Counted from the stretch's first letter, positions 29,401 through 37,154 are shown. The stretch is 64,000 nucleotides of DNA from Herbiconiux sp. SALV-R1 (GCF_013113715.1 NZ_CP053344.1:2604001-2668000); one strand, 5' to 3'. The notes: generated from the sequence alone by a model not told the origin. Numbers and translations are program-made.

Positions 29401-30205
29401 GCGGCACCAGCGAGAGCCAGTGGAACAGCACCGCGAAGGCGGGGGCGTAGACGAGCCTGCGGTGCAGCTGGGCCGCGCGCCGGGCGGTCTGCCGCTTGCG
29501 TCTCGCCGACCCGCGCGAGGAGCGCCCGGGGCCCGAGAAGCCGTCGCCGTCGGTGGCGACCTTCGCGGCGGGCACGGCGATGACGCGGTGCCCCGCGAGC
29601 CGCACCCTGATGGAGAAGTCGAGGGCGTTGTCGGCCGTGGGCAGCGCCGGGTCGAAGCCGCCGACCTGGTTCCAGACGGTGTGCCGCACCAGGAGGCCGG
29701 CCGCACCCATGCCGAGCACGTCGCTCATGGTGTCGTGCTGCGCCTGGTCGAGCTCGGTCTCGACGAGCGGAACGCTGGCCCCGAGCGCGGTGATCGTCTC
29801 GCCGAACTCGCTGATGTAGGCGGCGTCGTCCCACTCCACCTGCTTCGGACCCGCGGCGGCGACGGAGGGGTTCACCTCGACGGCGGCGAGCAGCGCGGCG
29901 AGGGCGTCGGGCTCGGGGGCGCTGTCGTGGGCGAGCAGCCAGAGCCACTCGTTCTCGTTCTCGGGGGGCGGTGCCACACCGAGGGCGTGGCTCACGGCGG
30001 TGCCGAAGTTCAGGCGGCTCGAGGCGGAGATGAAGCGGGTGGGATGCGCGTTCGCCAGCAGAGTCGCCGTCGCGTCGGTGGAGGCGCAGTCGACGACGAC
30101 CAGCGCATCGGGTGCTCGGGTCTGCGCCGCGATGGCTTCCAGGGTTCGCGGAAGGTGTTCGGCTCCGTTCGAGGAGACGAGGACGGCAGTGACTCGAGCG
30201 TGCAT
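26447..30205 (-). CDS. Giant family-2 glycosyltransferase with polytopic membrane region
   Basis: A 1252-residue protein. Residues 1-250 form a GT-A fold: VTAVLVSSNGAEHLPRTLEA, VVVDCASTDAT, a DSAPEPDALAAL acidic motif and NALDFSIRVRLAGHR. From about 290 to 780 are roughly a dozen transmembrane helices, then an extracytoplasmic segment and one further helix (about 930-950: YGVLVLVVQGFVFLVALLLA). The last 290 residues are acidic and Pro/Ala/Glu-rich, probably disordered. Similar giants lie between DUF5719 and whiB2 in other Actinobacteria; the acceptor is unknown. TAGAGT ends 7 nt before the ATG. Confidence 0.82.
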   Translation of the reverse strand: MHARVTAVLVSSNGAEHLPRTLEAIAAQTRAPDALVVVDCASTDATATLLANAHPTRFISASSRLNFGTAVSHALGVAPPPENENEWLWLLAHDSAPEPDALAALLAAVEVNPSVAAAGPKQVEWDDAAYISEFGETITALGASVPLVETELDQAQHDTMSDVLGMGAAGLLVRHTVWNQVGGFDPALPTADNALDFSIRVRLAGHRVIAVPAAKVATDGDGFSGPGRSSRGSARRKRQTARRAAQLHRRLVYAPAFAVLFHWLSLVPLAVVRSLFQLVRKQPGAIGGEFAAAFKTAFGSRIGEARSRFKASRTVGWKAIAPLRMPGDEIRRRRSLQREIALTYLRGDRDRIQFIASGGVATVLIVALVGFVVFLPVFGAAAITGGGALPLADSVGGLWSQIGTGFRDVGLGFVGAADPFAAVLAVLGSLTFWSPSFAVVCLYLVALPLAALAAWLCAARLTDRPVLRALAAVLWVIAPPFLGALDAGMIAPIIAHLLLPWLMLAGLAARKSWSASAMASILAAAVLSVAPSLWPALTVIWLIATVASRRDVARLIGIPIPALVLFGPLAWDQVQRGTPLALLADPGVPVWRDPVQVLDLLIGLPTAGLGRWEAIAAGFGIDSSLVLVVLLVLAAPLVVIALAALFLPGSYRAVVPVVIAVLGFATAVASTQLALTTSGSEAVTIWAGSGLSLFWLGLVGAAVIGLSSLPRFSGVPAVVAAVAVAVIVAPTGLGVLLGTSDITAGSGRQLPAYVTAEASTTPRVGTLLLAPQSDGGLGAEVVHGAGPVLVEQSTLATTADLSDGAAEGDEGAELSELVGNLASISGADVADRLTALGIEFVLLSPAAPAQAGAAADDVSGRAANALNSNAQFTFVGDTSVGELWQVAGDGEVAALPAPVPTNTGTPYGVLVLVVQGFVFLVALLLALPAGRLQTQGTRAVSATAHVAAANSVEERLAEEKTHEYDDEVPVGEEPEALETVEERDLAPDGSVAAHHGGPHAPSGDAVTAGAASGLAVDAGAIALPAATADRDDREPSAVSPVEPGERVKTTTPAERDEHLADAAELNEADARDGDAPRVTVTDLPAAEPAAEAAPESDSAPAPLAEADDDPDVDDEQSLPPVHASAHVNALSQEAFAPEEPSEHPVPQATSDAASIEQLTPGDDDAAPAEQPVPTEQPAPAGLPAFPVFPQEPAEPTEPAEPTVPDDYDPNDETVVSVRDAIERERHEQDAEWHRSGDTPAPTDHEERDHDGR

Positions 30206-30212
30206 CGCAATG

Positions 30213-30218
30213 ACTCTA
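30213..30218 (-). promoter_or_regulatory. -10 box of the giant GT2 gene
   Basis: TAGAGT on the minus strand, 7 nt before the ATG at 30205. Confidence 0.5.
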
Positions 30219-30309
30219 AGCTCAGCCCCCGCCTAACCAGCTCGTGGTTCGCGGCGTGCCGTCTTTATATGAATCCGATGTGAGACCCGCGAACGCGGGG
30301 CCGGGCGGG

Positions 30310-30630
30310 TCAGCCCGCGCGCTTGCGGAGCTTGCGGCGCTCGCGCTCGGAGAGCCCGCCCCAGATGCCGAAGCGCTCGTCGTTCTCGAGCGCGTAGTCG
30401 AGGCACTGCGCCTTCACCTCGCACGAGGTGCAGATGCGCTTCGCGTCGCGGGTCGAGCCGCCCTTCTCCGGGAAGAAGGCCTCGGGGTCGGTCTGGGCGC
30501 ACAGCGAATCGGCCTGCCAGGCGAGCGGATTCTCGTCGCCGACGTTCTGCCTGACACCGGGTACGCCGAGGTTGATGGGGTCGACGTACCAGTCGTCGGG
30601 AACACCCGAGCGATACTCTGACATGGCCAT
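30310..30630 (-). CDS. whiB2: WhiB-family iron-sulfur regulator, WhiB2/WhmD type
   Basis: A 106-residue WhiB-like protein. Cluster ligands are Cys44, Cys67, Cys70 and Cys76 (SLCAQ; ICTSCEVKAQC), followed by GIWGGLSERERRKLRKRAG. The extended N-terminus with LAWQADSLCAQTDPEAFFPEKGGSTRDAKRI is typical of WhiB2/WhmD, needed for septation in mycobacteria and for sporulation septation (WhiB) in Streptomyces. The ATG at 30630 has GGTGGAG at good distance; a second ATG two codons later is possible. It lies between the giant GT2 gene and the glxA-type gene, with its own promoter (30687-30716). Confidence 0.9.
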   Translation of the reverse strand: MAMSEYRSGVPDDWYVDPINLGVPGVRQNVGDENPLAWQADSLCAQTDPEAFFPEKGGSTRDAKRICTSCEVKAQCLDYALENDERFGIWGGLSERERRKLRKRAG

Positions 30631-30686
30631 ATCACGCTCCACCCTCTGAACCAGTCTGCGACCTGCCGACAAAAACCCCGTTGGCT

Positions 30687-30716
30687 AATTACATAACTGT
30701 AATTCGATTCAGTCAA
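30687..30716 (-). promoter_or_regulatory. whiB2 promoter with overlapping palindrome
   Basis: On the minus strand TTGACT (30711-30716) and TGTAAT (30688-30693) are exactly 17 bp apart, a near-consensus primary-sigma promoter. AATTACA-gtta-TGTAATT (30687-30704), a perfect 7-4-7 inverted repeat, covers the -10 box. This AT-rich stretch stands out from its surroundings. The predicted leader is about 50 nt. A repressor site is the natural inference. Confidence 0.72.
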
Positions 30717-30808
30717 GTCGCGGATGGTAAACCCTCAACCGCTTCTCGAGGGTTAGCGGCTCACACGGCGTGGCGCGCCGGCGTTTGCCGTTTCTCGGTG
30801 AGCATCGA

Positions 30809-30814
30809 TATTCT
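30809..30814 (+). promoter_or_regulatory. -10 box of the GlxA-type regulator gene
   Basis: TATTCT ends 6 nt before the ATG at 30821. Confidence 0.5.
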
Positions 30815-30820
30815 GCCACC

Positions 30821-31777
30821 ATGCTCAAGAAAGTCGTGCTGCTCGCCCTGCCCGGTGTCGCCCCGTTCGAGTTCGGCGTGGTGTGCGAGGCCTTCGGCAT
30901 CGACCGCAGCGCGCACGGCGGCCCGGTGTTCGACTTCACCATCGCCGCGGCGGAGCCCGGCCCTGTCCCCACCAGCCTCGGCTACGACATGATGATCTCC
31001 GGCAGCCTGGCCGCCGCCGCCGACGCCGACCTCATCGCCGTCCCCGCCCACGACATCGACGCCGACGTCGACCCGGCGATCGCCCGGGTCATCCGCGACG
31101 CGGTCGACCGCGGCGCCTGGGTGCTGAGCGTCTGCAGCGGCGCCTTCACCCTCGCCAAGACGGGGGTGCTCGCCGGCCGCAGCGCGACGACGCACTGGAT
31201 GCACGCCGAACGGCTCGCCCGCGAGTTCCCCGACGTCGACGTCGACCCCGACGTGCTCTTCGTCGAAGACGGGCGCATCATCACCAGCGCGGGAACGGCG
31301 GCCGGCATCGACGCGTGCCTGCACCTCATCCGCACCGAGCTCGGCGCCTCGGCGGCGAACGTCGTCGCCCGGCGCATGGTGGTGCCGCCGCAACGCGCGG
31401 GCGGCCAGTCGCAGTACATCGCCACCCCGGTGCCGGTCTCGCGCAGCGACTCGTTCGCCGAGGTGACCGAGTGGATGCTCACCCACCTCGACGAGGAGCT
31501 GACGGTCGACGAACTGGCCCGCAAGGCGCTCATGTCGTCGCGCACCTTCGCCCGGCGCTTCAAGGCCGATCTGGGGGCGACGCCCGGCGCCTGGCTCAAC
31601 CGCCAGCGGCTGCTCCGCGCGCAGCAGCTGCTCGAGGAGAGCGATCTGCCGCTCGACGCCGTCGCCGCCGAGAGCGGTTTCGGCACCGCGGCGGTGATGC
31701 GGCACCACTTCGCCAAGACGCTCAGCACGACGCCGGCGGCCTACCGCCGCACGTTCTCGGTGCGCGCCTCGGCCTGA
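30821..31777 (+). CDS. GlxA-family transcriptional regulator (DJ-1/PfpI + AraC-type HTH)
   Basis: A 318-residue regulator. The N-terminal DJ-1/PfpI (GATase1-like) domain (about 1-170) contains VVLLALPGVAPFEFGV and the nucleophile-elbow-like WVLSVCSGAFTLAKTG. The C-terminal AraC HTH domain (about 215-315) has ELTVDELARKALMSSRTFAR and FGTAAVMRHHFAKTLSTTPA. The family includes regulators of amine, choline or ribose-type catabolism; the ligand cannot be read here. The ATG at 30821 is used because TATTCT lies 6 nt upstream; 17 more in-frame codons upstream would cross it. It is convergent with manA, with only 15 bases between. Confidence 0.88.
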   Translation: MLKKVVLLALPGVAPFEFGVVCEAFGIDRSAHGGPVFDFTIAAAEPGPVPTSLGYDMMISGSLAAAADADLIAVPAHDIDADVDPAIARVIRDAVDRGAWVLSVCSGAFTLAKTGVLAGRSATTHWMHAERLAREFPDVDVDPDVLFVEDGRIITSAGTAAGIDACLHLIRTELGASAANVVARRMVVPPQRAGGQSQYIATPVPVSRSDSFAEVTEWMLTHLDEELTVDELARKALMSSRTFARRFKADLGATPGAWLNRQRLLRAQQLLEESDLPLDAVAAESGFGTAAVMRHHFAKTLSTTPAAYRRTFSVRASA

Positions 31778-31792
31778 CGAGGCCCGCTCCCG

Positions 31793-33073
31793 CTAGGGCA
31801 GCTCGTGCGCCGGGGCGCCGGGCGCCGCGAGGAACACGGTTCCCGTTCCCGCGGCCGACAGCGCACCCTCGTCGGGGGTGATGAACACCGAGTCGCCGCG
31901 CACCAGGGTGTGCGAGCCCGAGGCGCCGGAGAGAGTGACCGAGCCGGAGAGGCAGATGGCGATGGCCGCCCCCAGGGGCGTGTAGTCGACCGTGGCGGGC
32001 GCATCCGCTGCGACGCCGGGCTCGATACGGGCGAGCACGAAGTCGGGCACCGACGGGGTGAACAGCTGCAGGCCCGGCTCGGGCGAGCTCGCCTCGAGGA
32101 AGGGCACGGGCAGCGGGTCGAAGTCGAGCACCTCGAGCAGCTCGGGCACGTCGATGTACTTAGGGGTGAGACCGCCGCGCAGAACGTTGTCGGAGGCCGA
32201 CATGAGCTCGACGCCGAGCCCCGAGAGGTAGGCGTGGATGTTGCCCGCCGGGAGGAACAGCGCCTCACCCTTCTTCAGGGTCACCCTGTTGAGCAGCAGC
32301 GAGATGACGACGCCCGGGTCGCCCGGGTACTCCTCGTTCAGCCGCACCACGGTCTCGAGAGACGGAGTGTACGGGTCGGTGAGGTGGGCGTGGGCGGGGT
32401 GCAGCGCCTTCTCGGCGGTGCGCACGAGGTGGCCGACCAGGGCCTCCACCGCCTCTCCCCCGTCGAGCAGCCACGCCACGACGGAGCGCAGCACCTCGGC
32501 GTCGGTCTCGGTGAGCGTCACGGAGTCCTCGAGCAGGTGCACGATGGGGCCGTAGAGCTCCCAGCGCGGTGCGGTCTGCGCGTTGTCGATGCGCACCAGC
32601 AGGTCGACGATCTCGCGCACCTCCTCGAGCGGACGGAAGCCGCAGAGCGCCTCGTAGCGGTCGCTCAGCGCCACCACCAGCTCGGGCTTGTGCAGCGGGT
32701 CTTTGTAGTTGCGGTTCGGGGCGTCGAGCGGGACGCCCTGCTCGTTCTCTCGGCGGAAGCCCTCGCGGGCGCGCTCGAGAGTCGGATGCGCCTGCAGCGA
32801 CAGCGGGGCCGCGGCGGCGAGGATCTTGAGCAGGAACGGCAGCGAGCCGTCGCGCCCGACGACCCGGGTGGGGTCGGCGGCGATCCACTCGGCGAGGTCG
32901 TGCGCACCGCCCGTGAGCTGCGGGTCGAGGATGCGGCTCGGGCTTCCCGGATGCGCGCCCAGCCAGAGCTCGGCCTGCGGCTCACCGGTGACCGGGGTGC
33001 CGAGGAGCTCGGGGATGTCGGTGACCGAACCCCAGGCGTAGGGGCGGGGCGTGTTGGCAATCGGTACGAACAT
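31793..33073 (-). CDS. manA: Mannose-6-phosphate isomerase, class I
   Basis: A 426-residue zinc enzyme interconverting fructose-6-phosphate and mannose-6-phosphate, the entry to GDP-mannose for wall and capsule glycans. Seen: N-terminus NTPRPYAWGSVTDIPELLG, AELWLGAHP, the zinc-ligand stretch LSLQAHPTLERAREGF, and YKDPLHKPELVVAL with the catalytic-site Lys/His/Glu; the C-terminus carries the second cupin. The start is ATG at 33073; upstream in-frame sequence is antisense to the next gene. The order whiB2-manA recalls Rv3260c/Rv3255c, but the phosphomannomutase gene that lies between them in mycobacteria is absent here. Confidence 0.95.
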   Translation of the reverse strand: MFVPIANTPRPYAWGSVTDIPELLGTPVTGEPQAELWLGAHPGSPSRILDPQLTGGAHDLAEWIAADPTRVVGRDGSLPFLLKILAAAAPLSLQAHPTLERAREGFRRENEQGVPLDAPNRNYKDPLHKPELVVALSDRYEALCGFRPLEEVREIVDLLVRIDNAQTAPRWELYGPIVHLLEDSVTLTETDAEVLRSVVAWLLDGGEAVEALVGHLVRTAEKALHPAHAHLTDPYTPSLETVVRLNEEYPGDPGVVISLLLNRVTLKKGEALFLPAGNIHAYLSGLGVELMSASDNVLRGGLTPKYIDVPELLEVLDFDPLPVPFLEASSPEPGLQLFTPSVPDFVLARIEPGVAADAPATVDYTPLGAAIAICLSGSVTLSGASGSHTLVRGDSVFITPDEGALSAAGTGTVFLAAPGAPAHELP

Positions 33074-33157
33074 GATCCTGATCTCACTCTGCGCCCCGTG
33101 GCGGCCGAAGCCGGTTATGAGCGACCTACAATCCCTGGCGACGGCCCGAGTCGGCCC

Positions 33158-33176
33158 GTTGGTCCAAACTACCAAC
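33158..33176. promoter_or_regulatory. Inverted repeat upstream of the acyl-CoA dehydrogenase gene
   Basis: GTTGGT-ccaaact-ACCAAC, perfect 6-bp arms, in the manA/acyl-CoA dehydrogenase divergent region. A TACAAT lies at 33127-33132 on the plus strand. Likely a dimeric regulator site; the regulator is unknown. Confidence 0.45.
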
Positions 33177-33244
33177 CCCCGCGTGCGCCTCACGAACGAG
33201 CGGTTAAGCTCTGGGCGCCGCAACCCCACCGCAACGGAGCAGAC

Positions 33245-34423
33245 ATGACCTTCGAGCCCCTCGTCAGCGACTTCTACGACTACGCATCCCTCCTCACCGG
33301 CGAGGAGCAGGCGGCTCTCGCCCGCCTGCGCGACTACCTCGAGACCGAGGTGAAGCCGGTCGTGAACGAGCACTGGGAGAAGGCGACGATGCCCGAGGGC
33401 ATCATGAAGGGCCTCGCCGGCACGGGCGCCTTCTCGTTCGCCTGGGAGGAGACCACGCCGTTCGAGAACTCGGCGGTCTTCCGCGGCTTCGTGGCCCTCG
33501 AGCTCGCCCGTGTGGACGCCTCGGTCGCCACCCTGGTCGGCGTGCAGAACGGCCTCGCCATGGGCTCGATCAGCGTGGCAGGCTCGGCCGAGCAGCGCGC
33601 CGAGTGGCTGCCGAAGATGGCGGCCGGCGAGGTCGTCGGCGCCTTCGGCCTCACCGAGCCGCAGTCGGGCTCCGACAGCGCGCAGGGGCTGCGCACCGTG
33701 GCGACCCGCGACGGGGACGAGTGGGTGCTGAACGGGTCCAAGCGCTGGATCGGCAACGCCACCTTCAGCGACATCACCGTCATCTGGGCCAAGGACAGCG
33801 AAGACGGGCAGGTGAAGGGCTTCATCGTCCCCACCTCCACCCCGGGCTACACCGCCACGAAGATCGAGGGCAAGCAGAGCCTGCGCATCGTGCAGAACGC
33901 CGACATCACCCTCGAGAACGTGCGGGTGCCCGAGAGCCTCCGGCTGCAGAACGCGAACTCCTTCCGCGACACCGCCAAGGTGCTGCGCCTCACCCGCGCC
34001 GAGGTCGCCTGGGCAGCCGTCGGCAACTCGATCGGCGCCTACGAGGCGGCCCTCCGCTACGCGAAGGAGCGGGTGCAGTTCGGCAAGCCGATCGCGAGCC
34101 ACCAGCTCATCCAAGACCTGCTGGTGAAGTCGATGGGCAACATCACCGCGAGCCTCGGCATGGTGGTGCGGGTGTCGCAGATGCTCGACGACGGCACCCA
34201 GAAAGACGACCACTCCGCGCTCGCCAAGGCCTTCACCACGGCACGGATGCGCGAGACCGTGTCGTGGAGCCGCGAAGTGCTGGGCGGCAACGGCATCGTG
34301 CTCGACTACGACGTCGCCCGTCACTTCGCCGACGCCGAGGCCCTCTACTCCTACGAGGGCACGCGCGAGATGAACACGCTCATCGTGGGCAGGAGCCTGA
34401 CGGGATTCGCCGCGTTCGTCTGA
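33245..34423 (+). CDS. Acyl-CoA dehydrogenase, glutaryl-CoA-dehydrogenase-like
   Basis: A 392-residue FAD flavoprotein that oxidises an acyl-CoA at the alpha-beta bond. The FAD/substrate loops GAFGLTEPQSGSDSAQGL and LNGSKRWIGNA and the C-terminal GGNGIVLDYDVARHFADAEAL are intact. The catalytic Glu is in YEGTREMNTLIVGRSLTGFAAF, the placement typical of the glutaryl-CoA dehydrogenase branch rather than short- or medium-chain enzymes. The substrate is not decided by sequence alone. The ATG at 33245 follows GGAGCAGAC. Its only obvious link to the surrounding glycan genes is position. Confidence 0.92.
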   Translation: MTFEPLVSDFYDYASLLTGEEQAALARLRDYLETEVKPVVNEHWEKATMPEGIMKGLAGTGAFSFAWEETTPFENSAVFRGFVALELARVDASVATLVGVQNGLAMGSISVAGSAEQRAEWLPKMAAGEVVGAFGLTEPQSGSDSAQGLRTVATRDGDEWVLNGSKRWIGNATFSDITVIWAKDSEDGQVKGFIVPTSTPGYTATKIEGKQSLRIVQNADITLENVRVPESLRLQNANSFRDTAKVLRLTRAEVAWAAVGNSIGAYEAALRYAKERVQFGKPIASHQLIQDLLVKSMGNITASLGMVVRVSQMLDDGTQKDDHSALAKAFTTARMRETVSWSREVLGGNGIVLDYDVARHFADAEALYSYEGTREMNTLIVGRSLTGFAAFV

Positions 34424-34442
34424 CCGCGCCCCGCCGGGTAAG

Positions 34443-34448
34443 TAGGCT
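34443..34448 (+). promoter_or_regulatory. -10 box of the first O-antigen-ligase-like gene
   Basis: TAGGCT ends 7 nt before the ATG at 34456, so the polysaccharide operon may start with a leaderless message. Confidence 0.55.
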
Positions 34449-34455
34449 TCTCGCT

Positions 34456-35826
34456 ATGCGCTACCCCACCGACGCCGCCGCGCGATGGCTCGCCGTGCTC
34501 GTGTTCTTCACGGTCTTCGCCGGCGAGTTCTGGCGCGACCTCATCGGCTGGTGGGGCTACCTGGCCGTCGTGCTCGCCATCACGGCGACCGTCGCCGTGA
34601 TGATGACCCGACGCAGGCTGTGGAAGCGCCTGCGGCCCTCGAAGCTGCCGCGCACCCTCGTGCTGTTCGGCGCGCTCGCGGTGCTCTCGCTCGCCTGGTC
34701 GTTCTACCCGGGGGCGACGGTGCTCGGCATCCTCGCCCAGGCGGCCACGACGCTGGCCGCCCTGTTCCTCGCCGTGGCGCTCAGCTGGCCGCAGGTGATC
34801 GCCGCCGCCTCGCGGGCCCTCACGCTCATCCTGGGTCTGTCGATCGTGTTCGAGCTCATCGTCGCCGTGTTCGTGCGCCAGCCCGTGCTGCCGTTCTTCA
34901 CCGACTACTCGGGGCAGAAGGTGCCGGCGGCGTTCTACTGGTCGCAGGCCGACCTGTTCCACGGCGGGCCCATCCAGGGCATCGTGGGCAACCGCAACAT
35001 CCTCGCCTTCCTGGCCCTGCTCGCCCTCATCACGGTGGGGGTGCAGCTGGCGCAGGGGCTCGTGCGCACCCGGCCCGCCGTCGCATGGCTCGTGACCGCC
35101 GTCGTCGTGCTCGCGCTCACGCGCTCGGCCACGGCCATCGCGGCCGCCGTCATCGTCGCGGCGATGCTCGGAGTGCTCGTGCTCGCCCGGCGCGCGGGGC
35201 CGGGCCGGCGGCTCTGGCTGATGGGCGGCGTCGCCGTGGTGACCGTGCTCGCCCTCGTCGGGGTGAGCGCGTTCTGGAGCTCGCTGCTGAAGCTGTTCGG
35301 CAAGTCGGACGACCTCACCGGCCGCGTCGACATCTGGAACTCCGTCGCCGAGCTCGCCGCCCAGCGGCCCGCGTTCGGCTGGGGCTGGGTGAGTTACTGG
35401 GTGCCCTGGGCGGAGCCGTTCGACGGGCTTGCCGTGCGCAACGGGGTGACCTATCTGCAGGCGCACGACGCCTGGCTCGACGTGTGGCTGCAGCTCGGTG
35501 TCGTGGGGCTCGTGCTCTTCATCGCCCTCGTGGTGGGCACCTCGTACCGCGCCTGGTGGCTGGCGGTCGATCATCCGCTCGACTCCGTCGGCCGGCCGCT
35601 CCCCCGCGTCGCGCTCACGCTCGCGCCGGCGCTCATCCTCACCGCGCTGGTGGCGCAGAGCTTCGTCGAGAGCCGGATGCTCGTGGAGGGCGGCTGGGTG
35701 CTGCTCATCGCGATCGCCGTGAAGACGAAGCTCGAGAACTCCGACGTCGCGCTCGAGCTCGGCGCCGCCGACGCGGGTGACGTCGCGGGCACCGCACCGA
35801 CCACCCGGGCAGCCGCCCCCCGATGA
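34456..35826 (+). CDS. O-antigen ligase / Wzy-like polymerase, paralogue 1
   Basis: A 456-residue polytopic membrane protein with about 11 helices. The Wzy_C/O-antigen-ligase signature is GGPIQGIVGNRNILAFLALL, a large loop carries FGKSDDLTGRVDIWNSVAEL, and FGWGWVSYWVP is typical. Such enzymes join lipid-linked glycan units into a polymer or onto an acceptor on the outer face of the membrane. The start is ATG at 34456, with TAGGCT 7 nt upstream. Its stop overlaps the next start by 4 bases. Confidence 0.87.
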   Translation: MRYPTDAAARWLAVLVFFTVFAGEFWRDLIGWWGYLAVVLAITATVAVMMTRRRLWKRLRPSKLPRTLVLFGALAVLSLAWSFYPGATVLGILAQAATTLAALFLAVALSWPQVIAAASRALTLILGLSIVFELIVAVFVRQPVLPFFTDYSGQKVPAAFYWSQADLFHGGPIQGIVGNRNILAFLALLALITVGVQLAQGLVRTRPAVAWLVTAVVVLALTRSATAIAAAVIVAAMLGVLVLARRAGPGRRLWLMGGVAVVTVLALVGVSAFWSSLLKLFGKSDDLTGRVDIWNSVAELAAQRPAFGWGWVSYWVPWAEPFDGLAVRNGVTYLQAHDAWLDVWLQLGVVGLVLFIALVVGTSYRAWWLAVDHPLDSVGRPLPRVALTLAPALILTALVAQSFVESRMLVEGGWVLLIAIAVKTKLENSDVALELGAADAGDVAGTAPTTRAAAPR

Positions 35827-37154
35827 GCGCGGCTCCGCGGCAGCAACATCCCGTTCTGGCGGGGGTGCTCGTCTTCTTCGGCGCCACCCGGTTCGCCAAA
35901 GCGCTCACCACCGCGATCGTTGCGACGGCGTTCCTGTCGTTCCTCCTCCGCTCGACGCTCGGCTGGCCGGGCCTCGTCGCCATCGTCTGCGCCCTCGTCG
36001 CGTTCGCGACACTGTCGTTCGCCGGGCGATGGAAGCAGCTCGACTGGCACGGGCTGCTGCCGATCTCGCTGCTGATCTTCCTGGCCTGGTGCACGCTCAC
36101 CATCTTCTGGAGCTCGTACGTTCCGTCGAGCCTCAACGGCATCGCGTACCTGCTCGCCTACGCCTTCCTCGGCGTGTACGTCGCGGTGGTGCGCGACCTC
36201 ATCCAGATCGTGCGGGCCGTGGGCGACGTGCTGCGCGTGGTGCTCACGCTCTCGCTCGTGCTCGAGGTGCTCTCGGGGGTGCTGCTCGACGTTCCGCTCC
36301 GCTTCATCGGCATCACAGGGGCCCTGGCGTCGGGCGGGCCCATCCAGGGGGTGCTCGGCACCCGCAACATGGTCGGGTTCGTGGCGCTCCTCGCCCTGGT
36401 CACCTTCGCGGTGGAGCTCGCCACGCGCTCGGTGCGTCGGGGCGTCGCCGTCTACAGCATCGTCATCGCCGCCGGCGCCGCGGTGCTCTCGGGGTCGCCC
36501 GTCACCGCCGGGGTCGCGCTGGTGACCGCCGTCGCGGCCGGCGTGCTGCTGCTGCTCAGGCGGGCCGCGCCCGAGACCAGGCGCACCTGGCACGTGGCGC
36601 TCGTGGCGGTGGCCGTGGCGGCGGCGCTCCTCGCCTTCGTGCTGCGCGGGCGCATCCTCGACCTCCTGTCGACAAGGCGCGAGTTCACCTACCGGCTCGA
36701 GATCTGGCGGGAGCTCGGGCGGCTGATCGACCTCAACCCCATCGAGGGCTGGGGCTGGGTGGGGTACTGGAGGTCGAACGTGTCGCCGTTCTTCGCGCTC
36801 GACGTGGTGGGCGGGCGGGCCCACACCTCGGCGCTCAACGCCTTCCTCGACGTGTACTTCCAGGCCGGGCTCATCGGCTTCGCCGTCTTCACCGTGTTCG
36901 CGCTGCTCGCCTTCGGGAGGGCCTGGGTGGTGGCGGCGTCGCGCAAGAGCATCGTCTTCCTCTGGACGGCGCTCGTGCTCGTGGTGCTCCTGGCCACCTC
37001 CACGGCGGAGAGCATCGTGCTGGTGGAGTACGGCTGGCTGCTGCTCGTCATCTGTTCGGTGAAGGCGGCACGGGACCTGAGCTGGCGCCGCCGGCTCCGC
37101 CCCGCCGACGAACCGCCGCCCGCGCCGCGGCACGAGAGCTTGGAGGCCCCGTGA
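35823..37154 (+). CDS. O-antigen ligase / Wzy-like polymerase, paralogue 2
   Basis: A 443-residue polytopic protein clearly related to its upstream neighbour: shared GGPIQGVLGTRNMVGFVALL, RREFTYRLEIWRELGRLID and GWGWVGYWRSNVSPFFALD. The ATG overlaps the previous stop (ATGA), and its own stop overlaps the next GTG, so three genes are coupled. The two copies may polymerise different linkages or one may ligate while the other polymerises; sequence does not decide. Confidence 0.86.
   Translation: MSAAPRQQHPVLAGVLVFFGATRFAKALTTAIVATAFLSFLLRSTLGWPGLVAIVCALVAFATLSFAGRWKQLDWHGLLPISLLIFLAWCTLTIFWSSYVPSSLNGIAYLLAYAFLGVYVAVVRDLIQIVRAVGDVLRVVLTLSLVLEVLSGVLLDVPLRFIGITGALASGGPIQGVLGTRNMVGFVALLALVTFAVELATRSVRRGVAVYSIVIAAGAAVLSGSPVTAGVALVTAVAAGVLLLLRRAAPETRRTWHVALVAVAVAAALLAFVLRGRILDLLSTRREFTYRLEIWRELGRLIDLNPIEGWGWVGYWRSNVSPFFALDVVGGRAHTSALNAFLDVYFQAGLIGFAVFTVFALLAFGRAWVVAASRKSIVFLWTALVLVVLLATSTAESIVLVEYGWLLLVICSVKAARDLSWRRRLRPADEPPPAPRHESLEAP

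Noticed and set aside
26339-30283. A plus-strand open frame of about 1,300 codons
   Set aside because: It mirrors the minus-strand giant GT2 gene and has low-complexity Arg/Gly/His-rich content with no family match.
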